From positions 4,340,001 to 4,404,000 of the forward strand of contig NZ_CP036298.1 of the NCBI RefSeq assembly GCF_007752135.1: 64,000 nt of DNA, given 5' to 3'. Numbering within the stretch: the stretch's first letter is position 1; the number at the start of each line of letters is the position of its first letter. The notes beneath the pieces are model-generated. The model searched no databases. It was not told where the DNA came from and saw only the letters and a program-made list of their open reading frames with translations. The position numbers and the translations under genes are program-made. Below are positions 29,205-38,636 of the stretch, piece after piece. The stretch is from Aureliella helgolandensis. GTDB lineage: Bacteria; Planctomycetota; Planctomycetia; Pirellulales; Pirellulaceae.

Positions 29205-30437
29205 CTATTTTCCGGCGTTCTCCACGAGCAGCATGACACCCAATGCTATCATGCTGCTGGAATTGAGCATGAAGTGGATAATGATGCAGGGCCATACCGA
29301 CTGCGTGGCTCGATAGATCAAGCCTAGGAAGATTCCCAAGACCGTTAGCGGGATGAAGCTCAGACCGTAGCCCCAGTGGGCCAAGCCGAACAACGTCCCA
29401 GCAACCAGCGATGGCCAAATGGGTGGAATCCCCTGGAGGGGCTCCTGACCAGATTCATTACGCTCTTCCAACTCCCCTTCGCCGCGCAAGGGAGGAGGCT
29501 CGTAGGGGCTGTTCCCGGGGTTTGGTTGAGCCGCGTTGGAGGTTAACTTGGGCTCGGCACCGACAAGCGTTGCTTCAATAATTCCATCTCCACCCACTTT
29601 CTCATCGGCGAGCTCGGATTCCCGGCCCCCGCTGGAAAGGCCAGCGGTGCGCGCAACATACCCCTGAAAACTCTTCCCCTGATAGAACAACGTATTTTCC
29701 GGGTCGGTACGGGCAGACTTACTGGCTCCCAACACGACCGCCGGAAAACTACTAAAGGGAATCGATTGCAACCAGCCCTGCAGCAAGCCGCGAAATAGAA
29801 ACTCTTCGGTCAAAGGGGCCGCGATGGCCGCAGCAAAGACCGCTAACAAGTAGCCATTAACCGACGGCTCGCTCTTCATGGATTCCAACAGAGGATGCGC
29901 GTATTCGACCTTCATCCCAAGACTTACCAAAATGTTGCCCAAATACACAATGGGCAACGCGGCGATCCCCCCGATTACACCGACCTTCCAAGTGCTCGAT
30001 AGTTTGGCGAATCCGAGGCCAACGTGTCGCACCGAAACACTGTAGCGGAGTACCAGCCAAAGCGTTGACACACCCACCACGCACACATAGCCCAAACTAA
30101 TCAATGCAGATAGTGGAAGGGATCCTCCCGCGTCTTCGCCCAACTCGCGAACCGGCAACCCCAAACTCTTTACCGCAACAGCCAGAGCTACGAACTGGCT
30201 GCCGACGACCAGTATTAGCACAATCATAAGGTCGGATAGGCCCCATACACGAGCTTGCCAGGGTGCCACCGGTAGGATCGACTTTCCCTGCGCGTATCGA
30301 ATCCCCAGCACAATCCAACTGACCACCGCGCCGGCCAACATCGCGAGCACAAGCAAGCTAAATCCCAACATGACCAACATCAACAACGGATGCTGCTGGA
30401 AAAATTCAGGGGAGAGATCCGGTGCGTCAACTTGCAT
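29205..30437 (-). CDS. CPBP-family intramembrane metalloprotease with large loop insertion
   Basis: 410 residues from ATG 30437. About eight hydrophobic segments with the three CPBP (CAAX/Abi) active-site motifs: EEFLFRG (~residue 212), FGLAHWGYG (~348) and HFMLN near the C-terminus. The Glu and His residues known to be needed in Rce1-type proteases are all present. Between motif 1 and motif 2 there is a ~110-residue hydrophilic, Gly/Pro/Glu-rich insertion that is not seen in typical members. Substrate unknown. Same strand as pgsA upstream (72 bp) and the flagellar genes downstream. Confidence 0.88.
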   Translation of the reverse strand: MQVDAPDLSPEFFQQHPLLMLVMLGFSLLVLAMLAGAVVSWIVLGIRYAQGKSILPVAPWQARVWGLSDLMIVLILVVGSQFVALAVAVKSLGLPVRELGEDAGGSLPLSALISLGYVCVVGVSTLWLVLRYSVSVRHVGLGFAKLSSTWKVGVIGGIAALPIVYLGNILVSLGMKVEYAHPLLESMKSEPSVNGYLLAVFAAAIAAPLTEEFLFRGLLQGWLQSIPFSSFPAVVLGASKSARTDPENTLFYQGKSFQGYVARTAGLSSGGRESELADEKVGGDGIIEATLVGAEPKLTSNAAQPNPGNSPYEPPPLRGEGELEERNESGQEPLQGIPPIWPSLVAGTLFGLAHWGYGLSFIPLTVLGIFLGLIYRATQSVWPCIIIHFMLNSSSMIALGVMLLVENAGK

Positions 30438-30509
30438 TGCGAAGACTGTTTATCAGCGAGGTGGATGTTGATTGGCGAGCAGGGGTACTCTATCAGGAAT
30501 GCTTAAAAT

Positions 30510-31124
30510 CTAACTCGCGTTTCGAGCGAGTCGCACAGCCTGAATCACATAGTCCGCGCCGGAAGCAACGGTCATCAAGACAGCTAGCCAGATCAGCACA
30601 CTTGTCGTCCATACCAACCAAACCGCGTCGGTCACTCCGTCGAGCAACAGCAGGCTTGAGACAACTGCAGCGCACTGGAACAGCATTTTCCATTTCCCCA
30701 AGGAGCGCGCCGAAAAATCCCCTCCCTTGCCTTCCACCATGGCTCGGATACTGGTCACCAAGAACTCCCGGCCCACGATCACCGTTACCATCCACGCATC
30801 AATGCCACTACCCGCACAACCGACCAAAGCGATTAAGGCAGCGGTGATAATAATCTTGTCGACAAACGGGTCGAGCACCCGTCCCAACTTAGTGACTTGA
30901 TTGAATTTGCGCGCCCACCAACCGTCTACAAAATCGGTTGACGCGGCTACCACAAACACGAACAAGGCTGGCATGAATTGTTGGAACTCAATAAGAATCC
31001 CCACAAAGAACGCCAAGCCGAGTCGAGCCATCGACAGGGCATTGGGCACGTTCCAGATTTGATCGCCAGCAGCACTGGCTGGAGACTGATCCGAGTGCTC
31101 TACTTGAGTCGTTGTCGCGGCCAC
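30510..31124 (-). CDS. pgsA: CDP-diacylglycerol--glycerol-3-phosphate 3-phosphatidyltransferase
   Basis: 204 residues from GTG 31124. The CDP-alcohol phosphotransferase signature D-x2-D-G-x2-A-R-x8-G-x3-D-x3-D is complete in DFVDGWWARKFNQVTKLG followed by RVLDPFVDK. The start of the first helix reads NVPNALSMARLGLAF, as in PgsA. Several transmembrane helices follow. It makes phosphatidylglycerophosphate from CDP-diacylglycerol, the product of cdsA at 5974-6900. The N-terminal ~25 residues are an unconserved Thr/Gln/Ser-rich tail. Confidence 0.93.
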   Translation of the reverse strand: MAATTTQVEHSDQSPASAAGDQIWNVPNALSMARLGLAFFVGILIEFQQFMPALFVFVVAASTDFVDGWWARKFNQVTKLGRVLDPFVDKIIITAALIALVGCAGSGIDAWMVTVIVGREFLVTSIRAMVEGKGGDFSARSLGKWKMLFQCAAVVSSLLLLDGVTDAVWLVWTTSVLIWLAVLMTVASGADYVIQAVRLARNAS

Positions 31125-31341
31125 AGCTTACGATCTCTCGCTTTTAAAAGTTTAGAAGTGGTGGTAGAGGCAGAACCGTGAAGTAGAGGATGCTTTTTCT
31201 AGCCAAGCCGTGCGAAGAATCGAGCAAGCCATTCGCAGTTTTTACTACGGAATCGCCAACCTACTCACCCCCGTAGCGTACCAAACTTGGCATTCTCCAA
31301 TTCGTCCCCAACCGATGCGGGCTCCCGCGCGAGACAGCCTA

Positions 31342-32772
31342 CTATCGTGGCGAGCCAATTGCAGCCCCCACAAGGTCATAATCTTGGTGGCTGACAATCT
31401 CGGTGGGAACGATTTGCCCCATGCTCAGAGGCTTGTGGGGCTGGCCTGTCACATAGACCAAGGCGTCTACGTCTGGCGCGTCGGCAAACGTTCGCCCGAC
31501 CCAAACGTTCTTCTCTTTGTCAACGGCCTTATCCAAGATGACTTCCAAGGCTTGACCAACCTGCCGCTTGCTCCAGTCAAATGCGATCTTTTGTTGCACT
31601 TCCATCAAGACCCGCTGCCGCTCAACTTTGACTTCGTCTGGCAGATGGTTAGGCAATTTTGCGGCTGGCGTATCGGGTTCGAGTGAATAGGTGAAGGCTC
31701 CTAAGCGTTCGAATTTCGCCTCTTTAACAAACTCAACCAACTCCTCGAAGTGTGCGTCGGTTTCACCAGGAAATCCAGTGATAAAGGTGGTCCGCATCAC
31801 GAGATCATCAATTCGCCCTCGCAACTTGGCAACCAGCTCTCGCGTACTATCGGGAGTCACGCGTCGCGACATACGCCGGAGCATTTCGGCATTGAAATGC
31901 TGCAGAGGCATATCGATGTAGGGCACGATTTTTTCCGAATCGGCAATGGCATCGATCAACCGATCGTCGATATACATCGGATAGAAGTACATGAGACGAA
32001 TCCATTCGAGGCCGTCCACTTTTTCGAGTTCCGCCAGCAGTTCGGTCAAGCGACTCTCGCCGTAGATATCTCGGCCATAGTAGGTCGTATCCTGGGCTAC
32101 GACGATCAACTCCCGCGTCCCCGACTCCGCCAGTTGGCGGGCTTCCTTGAGGATCGTTTCTAGTGGCTTGCTGGCATGCTTGCCGCGCATCTTGGGGATT
32201 GCACAGAACGTGCACAATCGATCGCAACCCTCAGAGATCTTGAGGTATGCGAAATGGGGAGGCGTAATCCGCAGCCGGTTGGAATCATCCAAGGCGCGAA
32301 TCGGGGCAGGGCGAAACACCGTGCGTTGCTCGTCTAAACCATCGACTAGGCGATTGGCCATCTGCGTGATATCGTCGCGGCTGAAGACCCCCACCAACGA
32401 ATCGATTTCCGGCCGTTGCTCCAACAGCTTGGCGCGCTCTCGCTCGGCCAAGCAGCCCGATACAATCACACCCTTGATACGCCCCTGCCGCTTGAGGTCC
32501 AGCATCTGGTCGATGGCCTCAAAAGACTCTTGCCGCGCGTTGTCGATGAAACCACAAGTGTTGATGACCACAAAGTCAGAAGACTCGGGGTCTGGTACCA
32601 ACTGAAAGCCCTCGTCGCGCAGCAATCCCAGCATCCGTTCGCTGTCCACCAAATTCTTGGGGCAGCCCAAACTAATGAAAGAGTACTTGCCCCGTGTCTC
32701 GTCGACGGGTAGATCCGCTCCCAAAGTGGGGGACGGGGTACTGTCAACGATGGGAAGCGAAATTTGCGGCAT
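31342..32772 (-). CDS. rimO: Ribosomal protein S12 methylthiotransferase RimO
   Basis: 476 residues from ATG 32772. Radical-SAM methylthiotransferase that modifies an aspartate of ribosomal protein S12. The UPF0004 domain has its three cluster cysteines in SLGCPKNLVDSE, VINTCGFID and VSGCLAER; the radical-SAM cluster motif is CDRLCTFCAIPKMRG (CxxxCxxC); the C-terminal TRAM domain includes VILDKAVDKEKNVWVGR. SLGCPKNxVDSE and CAIPxxRG favour RimO over MiaB. The N-terminal ~25 residues are an unconserved extension. Confidence 0.95.
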   Translation of the reverse strand: MPQISLPIVDSTPSPTLGADLPVDETRGKYSFISLGCPKNLVDSERMLGLLRDEGFQLVPDPESSDFVVINTCGFIDNARQESFEAIDQMLDLKRQGRIKGVIVSGCLAERERAKLLEQRPEIDSLVGVFSRDDITQMANRLVDGLDEQRTVFRPAPIRALDDSNRLRITPPHFAYLKISEGCDRLCTFCAIPKMRGKHASKPLETILKEARQLAESGTRELIVVAQDTTYYGRDIYGESRLTELLAELEKVDGLEWIRLMYFYPMYIDDRLIDAIADSEKIVPYIDMPLQHFNAEMLRRMSRRVTPDSTRELVAKLRGRIDDLVMRTTFITGFPGETDAHFEELVEFVKEAKFERLGAFTYSLEPDTPAAKLPNHLPDEVKVERQRVLMEVQQKIAFDWSKRQVGQALEVILDKAVDKEKNVWVGRTFADAPDVDALVYVTGQPHKPLSMGQIVPTEIVSHQDYDLVGAAIGSPR

Positions 32773-32980
32773 GGCTAATGGTTGCTAGAGTGAACTCGAC
32801 CGACGGATGCTTCGCCCCCGAAACTCATCCCCTCAGCGCGTCTTCAGCAATCTCGAGAAAAGGGCTGAAACGAGGTAGAGATAGTGGCAAAGCCGACACG
32901 GCACATCGCGTGCGGGACCAATTATACAGCGTTTCTCAGATTCCGCATGCCTAAATCGCAATCGGCCCTTGCCGGGCGTT

Positions 32981-34108
32981 CTAACTGCAATCGGCAGCTC
33001 CCCGTTGCTGGTTCAATTGCCGACTTGCGCTCAACAACGCTTCATGCTCCCAATCCGTCAGCGCCAGCCGACCTTCGCGATGCAGCTTTCGAAGAATTTC
33101 ATCAATATCAGCCTCCCGCACCAGCGCCGCGTCAGGCTGGTCCAATGCAGCCTTGGAAACCCAATGCTGTGCCCCGTCTCCATCGGAATCTTGCTCGAAG
33201 CCGGTATTCACCCCAGCGGAGGGTTCCGGGGCAAACGAAAACCCCAGTGGAAGCGCCGTCCCAGGGGATTGGGCGGAATCGGCGCGAATCACCCGTTCAA
33301 TCTTGGGCGAAAACTGGCGTTCTAATTCGGCCGCACGGGCAATCTCCCAGCGTCCCGCCACCATTAAATAGACCGCTGCGGCAATTGCGGCGTACCACCC
33401 CACGATATCTTGCTGCTGCCCGGAGCCCATAACGGCCAGCGTCACTCCGCTCCCCACCGCTAACACCGCTAAATGCGAATCCAATCTGCTCAGACTACGA
33501 AAGACCGTCGGCTCCAGCGTTCCTTTGGCCCGCCAAGCAAACCAAGCGTATCCCACCGCTCGAAAATCAAAGGGAAGGGTAGGCAGGAAATTCAGTCCCA
33601 TCAGAAACAGGTTGACCCAAAGAATTTGGGTTGACCAAGCCACATTGGACCATCCGCCTCGGAAGTCAAAAACCGAATGCCAATCGGTCACTTGAGAATG
33701 GGCTGCTAAAGTCGCTGCCGAGACGACAGCCCCCACCGAAGCTAATCCCAGCGAGGCCAACTGCCCCGAAATCCCGTACATGAGCACGCGGTGCGGCGGC
33801 AGATACTCATACTCGGTCGATAAATTTCCGCTGGGTCCCGCAATGCACTCGATATCTTGGAAGTAGGCTCCCAAGGATAATTGCTGAGTCGCTAAGCGAA
33901 CCGTCAGGCTCACGCACCACACCACCGGCAGCGTCACAGCCACGCTCCGAAACTCGGCCCATTCTGGACGCAAGTAGCTCATGCATAAGAACAGACCGGA
34001 CAAGGTACCCAAAGTCAGTAACAGTGACATATGGATATGTGACCGCCCTAGAACCCAATGATGAGGGTATTGGGCGAAGATGCGTCCAGGGGGCTGCGGA
34101 AGTTTCAT
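32981..34108 (-). CDS. Degenerate site-2-protease (M50)-like membrane protein
   Basis: 375 residues from ATG 34108. The N-terminus (GRSHIHMSLLLTLG) and the spacing of helices recall the S2P/SpoIVFB family. In place of the HExxH zinc motif the second helix reads SLTVRLATQQ, and in place of the NxxPxxPLDGG motif there is NFLPTLPFDFRA. Thus the fold appears kept, but all metal ligands seem lost. About six hydrophobic segments precede a cytoplasmic C-terminal tail of ~110 residues with no known domain (IDEILRKLHREGRLALTDWE at its end resembles the short region in planctomycete rhomboid/S2P proteins). Function unknown; an inactive pseudo-protease is an inference. Confidence 0.65.
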   Translation of the reverse strand: MKLPQPPGRIFAQYPHHWVLGRSHIHMSLLLTLGTLSGLFLCMSYLRPEWAEFRSVAVTLPVVWCVSLTVRLATQQLSLGAYFQDIECIAGPSGNLSTEYEYLPPHRVLMYGISGQLASLGLASVGAVVSAATLAAHSQVTDWHSVFDFRGGWSNVAWSTQILWVNLFLMGLNFLPTLPFDFRAVGYAWFAWRAKGTLEPTVFRSLSRLDSHLAVLAVGSGVTLAVMGSGQQQDIVGWYAAIAAAVYLMVAGRWEIARAAELERQFSPKIERVIRADSAQSPGTALPLGFSFAPEPSAGVNTGFEQDSDGDGAQHWVSKAALDQPDAALVREADIDEILRKLHREGRLALTDWEHEALLSASRQLNQQRGAADCS

Positions 34109-34232
34109 GAGTGGCTTACTGGAAGAGGATTTTCCTATGCCACCATCTTGTACCCATTTTGCAAATTGATCAACTGTTTTTCACAATTTCGCGTAAATAC
34201 GCCGCCACCAGCCCCCTACCGCACAGCCCACG

Positions 34233-34718
34233 CTAGGACCCAATATGGTGCACGTTGTCCATGACGTTTTCAAAACCTTGATCTGGCAATTTGGGGATGC
34301 GACTCCCCTCCACCAATAGATTGAAGGCGAGCTCGATGGTAACGGGGGCATCCCCCTCCATGCAGCTATGTAGAAAATGGAATGGATAGATTGCTAAAGA
34401 GCGTTTTGGACTAAAGACTCCCACCGCCCGGGCATCGTCGAAGTCCTGAAAAATCACTCCCGACCAGTCCCATCCCAAACTCTCAACTAACTGCATTCCC
34501 CATAAACTGCCTAGGATCAATGCGAAGTCTTCGTCTCCTGCATTGTCCGGCCGCTGCCCCTGCTGCCACTGGTAAACAAATCTGTCGATCGCAGCGACAA
34601 CGGCAGATGCAGTCAATGGCTCGGTCGCAACGATCTCCAGCCAAGGCAACGCATCCATGGCACAAGATTCAATGTCGCGCATCAAGTCAGATTCAATAGG
34701 CTCTTCAGTAATTCTCAT
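34233..34718 (-). CDS. DUF3806-like hypothetical protein
   Basis: 161 residues from ATG 34718 (TTG 34733 is an alternative). A small soluble acidic protein with the pattern DEDFALILGSLWGMQLVESL followed by GWDWSGVIF and a later IYPFHFLHSC. This recalls DUF3806, a family of unknown function often found beside secretion or house-cleaning genes. The assignment rests on remembered pattern only. No signal peptide. It stands between the S2P-like gene and the repair operon on the same strand. Confidence 0.6.
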   Translation of the reverse strand: MRITEEPIESDLMRDIESCAMDALPWLEIVATEPLTASAVVAAIDRFVYQWQQGQRPDNAGDEDFALILGSLWGMQLVESLGWDWSGVIFQDFDDARAVGVFSPKRSLAIYPFHFLHSCMEGDAPVTIELAFNLLVEGSRIPKLPDQGFENVMDNVHHIGS

Positions 34719-35057
34719 CAGACTCTGTAGCAATGGGGTAGCTCACACCTCCATTCGGACGTTTTCGGAGGCAGGAAGAAGAATACCCCACCGCTTGCTT
34801 CTTGTCACGCAACAAGCCCAGCAGATTCCCCAATATTCTCTTAATCTTGTCCCCCACCCGATTGACGGGAGATCGAGCAGCCCTAATTGCCCCAGATCCC
34901 AAGCCAGCAACCACCCAGTCGCCACCCACTAAGACATTGCCATACCAGGACTTGACTCCTGCACTCTGCGACCATGCGTGTTCGAAACGCATACGAAATG
35001 CCGAGCCACGGGCGCTGGAAATCGTGAACCACATCAGCTTGTTGCGGCGAGCGTTTG
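34719..35057. other. Intergenic region with one weak open frame
   Basis: 339 bp between the SbcC-like stop and the DUF3806-like start. A 109-codon minus-strand frame (34705-35034, ATG start) overlaps the next gene by 14 bp and has no recognisable family, signal peptide or clear ribosome site; it is not called as a gene. No terminator hairpin with a T-run was seen. Confidence 0.4.
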
Positions 35058-38000
35058 CTACAGCCGAATCACCGGTGCATCAGGAGCCAATTCCGTCACC
35101 ATATCCAAAATCCGTTGATGACAACTGAGCAATACCGTCTGTACCTGTGGCTCCCAATTGGCGATCGCTGCCAGGGTGTGCCGCGTCCGTGCGTCATCAA
35201 AGTTGACGAAGCAATCATCCATGATGACTGGCAGAGGTTCGTTGTGATCGCTGTGGTACGTGATGTAGGCCATTCGCAACGCGAGATACAATTGTTCACG
35301 CGTGCCGGTACTCAGTCGGTCCGGTGCAAACGACTGTTCGTCTGCATTGCGGACCAGCATTGCTCCCCCCTTGCCGCTTTCGTGCTCGACGTCGATATAG
35401 CGTCCTCCCGTCAACTGAGACAAGTAATCGCGAGTCTTTTTCAGAAGGACGGGTTCATTGTCGGCTGCAAAACGCTCTACCGACTTTTGCAAAATGTACT
35501 GCGCCAATCGCTCAACCACCCACTGTTCAGCCAACTCGGCCAGTTCGCCACGTTGATTTTGCAAACTCTGCGAAAGATGCTGAGCCACCTGACTATTGGC
35601 AATCTGGTCGACCTGTTGGGTTAGCGAGCCAATCAGCTGATCCGCCTCTTTCCGCTGCTCATCGATTTCTGACAACTCACGCTGCAACTCCATTTCCCGC
35701 AACTCGACTTGCGGCAAATCCAGCTGTTGCAATTCATCCAACCAAGCTTCGTAGGCGGCTGATCCGGCCAAAGTTTTCAATGAAATCCTGCAATCGGCCC
35801 ACTGCTGCCGCAAGGCCTCCGCCCGCTGAACATTGCTCAGCACTAGAGGTACCGCAGCGGCATTTTGACAGCCCATTTGATTGCAAAGTTCAGTTCGACG
35901 CGATTCAATCGCCTGCAACTGGGTGCGCCAGTCATCCACATGCCTCTGGCGATGTTCGACGGAAGCACTCAGACGAATACGATTCGCCTGTTCCAACCGA
36001 CCGTTCTGCAGCTGCTTAAGCCAAATTTGAGCCTGATCTTCGCTCGCGCGCAGCATCCCACCAACTCGGCTACTGCTCTGGGAGGATTCCTCCCCGTGCG
36101 CAATGCCGCTCTGCCGAACGTCATTGTCCGAAATCTCTTGCTCCTGTGCAGCCAAGGGACTTCCGTCCCTATCAGCCTTACGATCGAGTCCATCTTCGCT
36201 CTGCAATTGCTGGGAAAGGCGAGCGACCGCATTGCGAAAGTCGGCCAACTCCCGATCCACATTCTCAATCTGGCTTTGCAAGCGCTGGACCCCCAAGTCC
36301 TCTCTTCTCAGTCGATCCAATGCATTGAGTAGATCGGTCACACGCTCTAGGGGCCACTCAGAGGGTGTCGGGACCTCCTGCAACCAGTCTCCATAACTAG
36401 CTGCAATAGTCTGCAATCTTGCCCGTAGAGTCTGTCGTTGGTCTACCAGCTGCTGACGAGTTTTTTCACTGGCTGCCAGCCGCGCCCGCTCTCGCTCAGA
36501 ATCGCGTTGCTCGGCATCCCACTCGGCCAGCTGTTTCTGCAAACTGCTCGCCGAAAAATGGCGGTCTAAAACGGTGGGCCAAGCATCCAGTAGTTGCGAT
36601 TGATGTTCCCGCATGACGCCGCGGGCGATTTGCACTTGGCGACGCGTTTGCTCCAACACCCGTTGCCGCTGCTGCCAGCGAGAGTAGTTCTGCAACCAAT
36701 CCAACATCTCCGCTGGCGTCCCCAACACGAGCGGACATTTCTTCCACAAAGCAGCCCAGGAGCTCTCCGTCTTCTCATGGCTTTGTTGAACTTCGACAAT
36801 CTGAGACTGCAACTCTTCGATTTCTAGCGCAGTAGCATCAATATCGTGCTTCCGCTGGTTCAGGATCGCCAAGCTGTCGGCAGATTGCAACATTTGGGTT
36901 TGCAGCACGTCTCCCGTATCACACAACGTTTTTAATTGAGTTAGCCGCGCAAGCTGTTGGTCCGCAGAGATCGTAGCGGCCAACAAAGGCTGCGTCAGAT
37001 CATCCAACCAAGCATCGATGAGTTCCTGACGCTGGTTCCGTAGAAGCGCGTAGTCCCGCAGTAGGTCTCCACCGGCAGCATCACCCTGCAACGGCAACTC
37101 TTTGCGCAATTGCTCGTTGCGTTTGGCAACCTTAGACAATTCGATTTCCAATTGCCGCAGCTGGGTCGACTCCGATTCGAACTGCTCACGAAACTGCTGC
37201 ATCTGCTTGGCGCGTGGTACAGGCCAATCGCACTCAAGATCCACTCCCGGTGCCACGTACTCTGTCAGCTGGGCCGCCAGAGCTTGCAGCTCCGCGTCTT
37301 TGCTTTGCTCCTCCAATTGAGCTACAGCATGTTGATATTCACGTTCATCGGCGGACAGCTTCTCGACCAACGGAGCCAACTGTGGAAAGTTCACGGGAAC
37401 CGAAGGGGCGCTGGATTCTGCCAGCGGCGCATGGGGAGTCTCTAGAGTCTTCAGACTCGCCTCAAGCGACTCATGCTCGGATTTGACAGCGCGAAATTCC
37501 GTGCTCAACGCTTCTAGTCGTTTGCGAACAAGGTCGCTGACCGAAAAGCGACGAATCGATTCATCGCACTCGCGGAGATCTAGGGTTGCGAGCAATTCAT
37601 CACGCGCGTCACAGGCAATCGCAAGCTGCTCATGCAGTTCCTGAAGCTCACTCCGCTTGGAATGCATTTCATCAGCGCGGTGACCCAATTGTTCAACTTC
37701 TGCCGCGTGGCTCCCAAAGTCGAATGCACCGGAGAGCGACTCCAACTCCTTTTGCTCCTGGAGCAACACCGCGGCTTCCGCTTCCAATCGACTGCTCAAT
37801 GACTCGCTCTGCTGAGTCAACGCATTCCATGACGCCACCAGGGTCGAATCCACTCCTTCAGGGAGGCTAATCGCGTCCAATTGCATTTGCAATTCCACCG
37901 ATTGACGCAGGACGGGCAACGCTTCCAATTGCTTGAGCACGGCCGAGCGTTCGACGAACGCGGCCGTGTGTCTCAGCCGAAGCCTTTCGCTGCTGGCCTT

Positions 38001-38636
38001 CGCCGTTGCTAGATTTTCGCGTAAATCTTTGACTGCCGTCGGTAAATACTGTGCCTGCTGCAGAGACTTCTGGGTGTTACTAATCTCCTTCAGCTGGACA
38101 TTGATCGTCGACGTGGAGCCGCGTGCCTTGTAAAGATCGGTGAGTGAGTTGTTGAGGTCCGCCTGCAGCTGTTGCAACGCCCGAATTCCCCCCAACCCTC
38201 CGCCGACGAGTGCATCCGACAGATTTGCGTTTTTGAGAGCAGCCTCGCCAGCCCGCAATTCGTCCAACGAGAATCCGAAGAGCGTCTCGTAGGAGTCTAA
38301 ATCCAGATGACAGAGCCAACGACGGAGTTCGTCATTGGGAATCGCATGCCCCTCTAGCGTCGCGTTGACCTCATCGATGCGGCCCTTCTTACGAGTGAAC
38401 GCCAACTCGCCACCGTCAGCAGTTCGGAGCGAGACCGCAGCTTGCATCGTCTGCCGTGGCTGGAGATAGACGTTCTTGGCCTTGAAGCCAAACAAAGCCT
38501 GTCGCAAGCCATTCAACGCGGTTGTCTTGCCCGATTCGTTCTCTCCATAGATTAAAACTAGTGGGGCGGAATCCAGTTGGAATGTCTTCCTCGCGTAGAT
38601 ACCAAAGTTTTCGAGGGTGATGGACTCAATCTTCAT
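35058..38636 (-). CDS. SbcC/YhaN-like SMC-type ATPase
   Basis: 1192 residues from ATG 38636, overlapping the SbcD-like stop by ATGA. N-terminal half-ATPase with Walker A YGENESGKTTALNG (~30-40) and the YhaN-like LENFGIYARKTF start; two long coiled-coil arms (~200-1000) rich in Gln/Leu/Glu; C-terminal half with the ABC signature LSTGTREQLYLALRMA and Walker B PVIMDDCFVNFDD. The apex of the coiled coil lacks the Rad50 CxxC zinc hook (nearest is CNQMGC, C-x4-C), which fits YhaN rather than classical SbcC. With the SbcD-like nuclease it should form an ATP-driven DNA end-processing complex. Confidence 0.92.
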   Translation of the reverse strand: MKIESITLENFGIYARKTFQLDSAPLVLIYGENESGKTTALNGLRQALFGFKAKNVYLQPRQTMQAAVSLRTADGGELAFTRKKGRIDEVNATLEGHAIPNDELRRWLCHLDLDSYETLFGFSLDELRAGEAALKNANLSDALVGGGLGGIRALQQLQADLNNSLTDLYKARGSTSTINVQLKEISNTQKSLQQAQYLPTAVKDLRENLATAKASSERLRLRHTAAFVERSAVLKQLEALPVLRQSVELQMQLDAISLPEGVDSTLVASWNALTQQSESLSSRLEAEAAVLLQEQKELESLSGAFDFGSHAAEVEQLGHRADEMHSKRSELQELHEQLAIACDARDELLATLDLRECDESIRRFSVSDLVRKRLEALSTEFRAVKSEHESLEASLKTLETPHAPLAESSAPSVPVNFPQLAPLVEKLSADEREYQHAVAQLEEQSKDAELQALAAQLTEYVAPGVDLECDWPVPRAKQMQQFREQFESESTQLRQLEIELSKVAKRNEQLRKELPLQGDAAGGDLLRDYALLRNQRQELIDAWLDDLTQPLLAATISADQQLARLTQLKTLCDTGDVLQTQMLQSADSLAILNQRKHDIDATALEIEELQSQIVEVQQSHEKTESSWAALWKKCPLVLGTPAEMLDWLQNYSRWQQRQRVLEQTRRQVQIARGVMREHQSQLLDAWPTVLDRHFSASSLQKQLAEWDAEQRDSERERARLAASEKTRQQLVDQRQTLRARLQTIAASYGDWLQEVPTPSEWPLERVTDLLNALDRLRREDLGVQRLQSQIENVDRELADFRNAVARLSQQLQSEDGLDRKADRDGSPLAAQEQEISDNDVRQSGIAHGEESSQSSSRVGGMLRASEDQAQIWLKQLQNGRLEQANRIRLSASVEHRQRHVDDWRTQLQAIESRRTELCNQMGCQNAAAVPLVLSNVQRAEALRQQWADCRISLKTLAGSAAYEAWLDELQQLDLPQVELREMELQRELSEIDEQRKEADQLIGSLTQQVDQIANSQVAQHLSQSLQNQRGELAELAEQWVVERLAQYILQKSVERFAADNEPVLLKKTRDYLSQLTGGRYIDVEHESGKGGAMLVRNADEQSFAPDRLSTGTREQLYLALRMAYITYHSDHNEPLPVIMDDCFVNFDDARTRHTLAAIANWEPQVQTVLLSCHQRILDMVTELAPDAPVIRL

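Noticed and set aside
34705-35034. 109-codon gene between the SbcC-like and DUF3806-like genes
   Set aside because: Overlaps the neighbouring gene, no family features, no clear ribosome site.
36300-37700. Rad50-type zinc hook in the SbcC-like protein
   Set aside because: No CxxC occurs at the coiled-coil apex; only isolated cysteines and a C-x4-C are seen.
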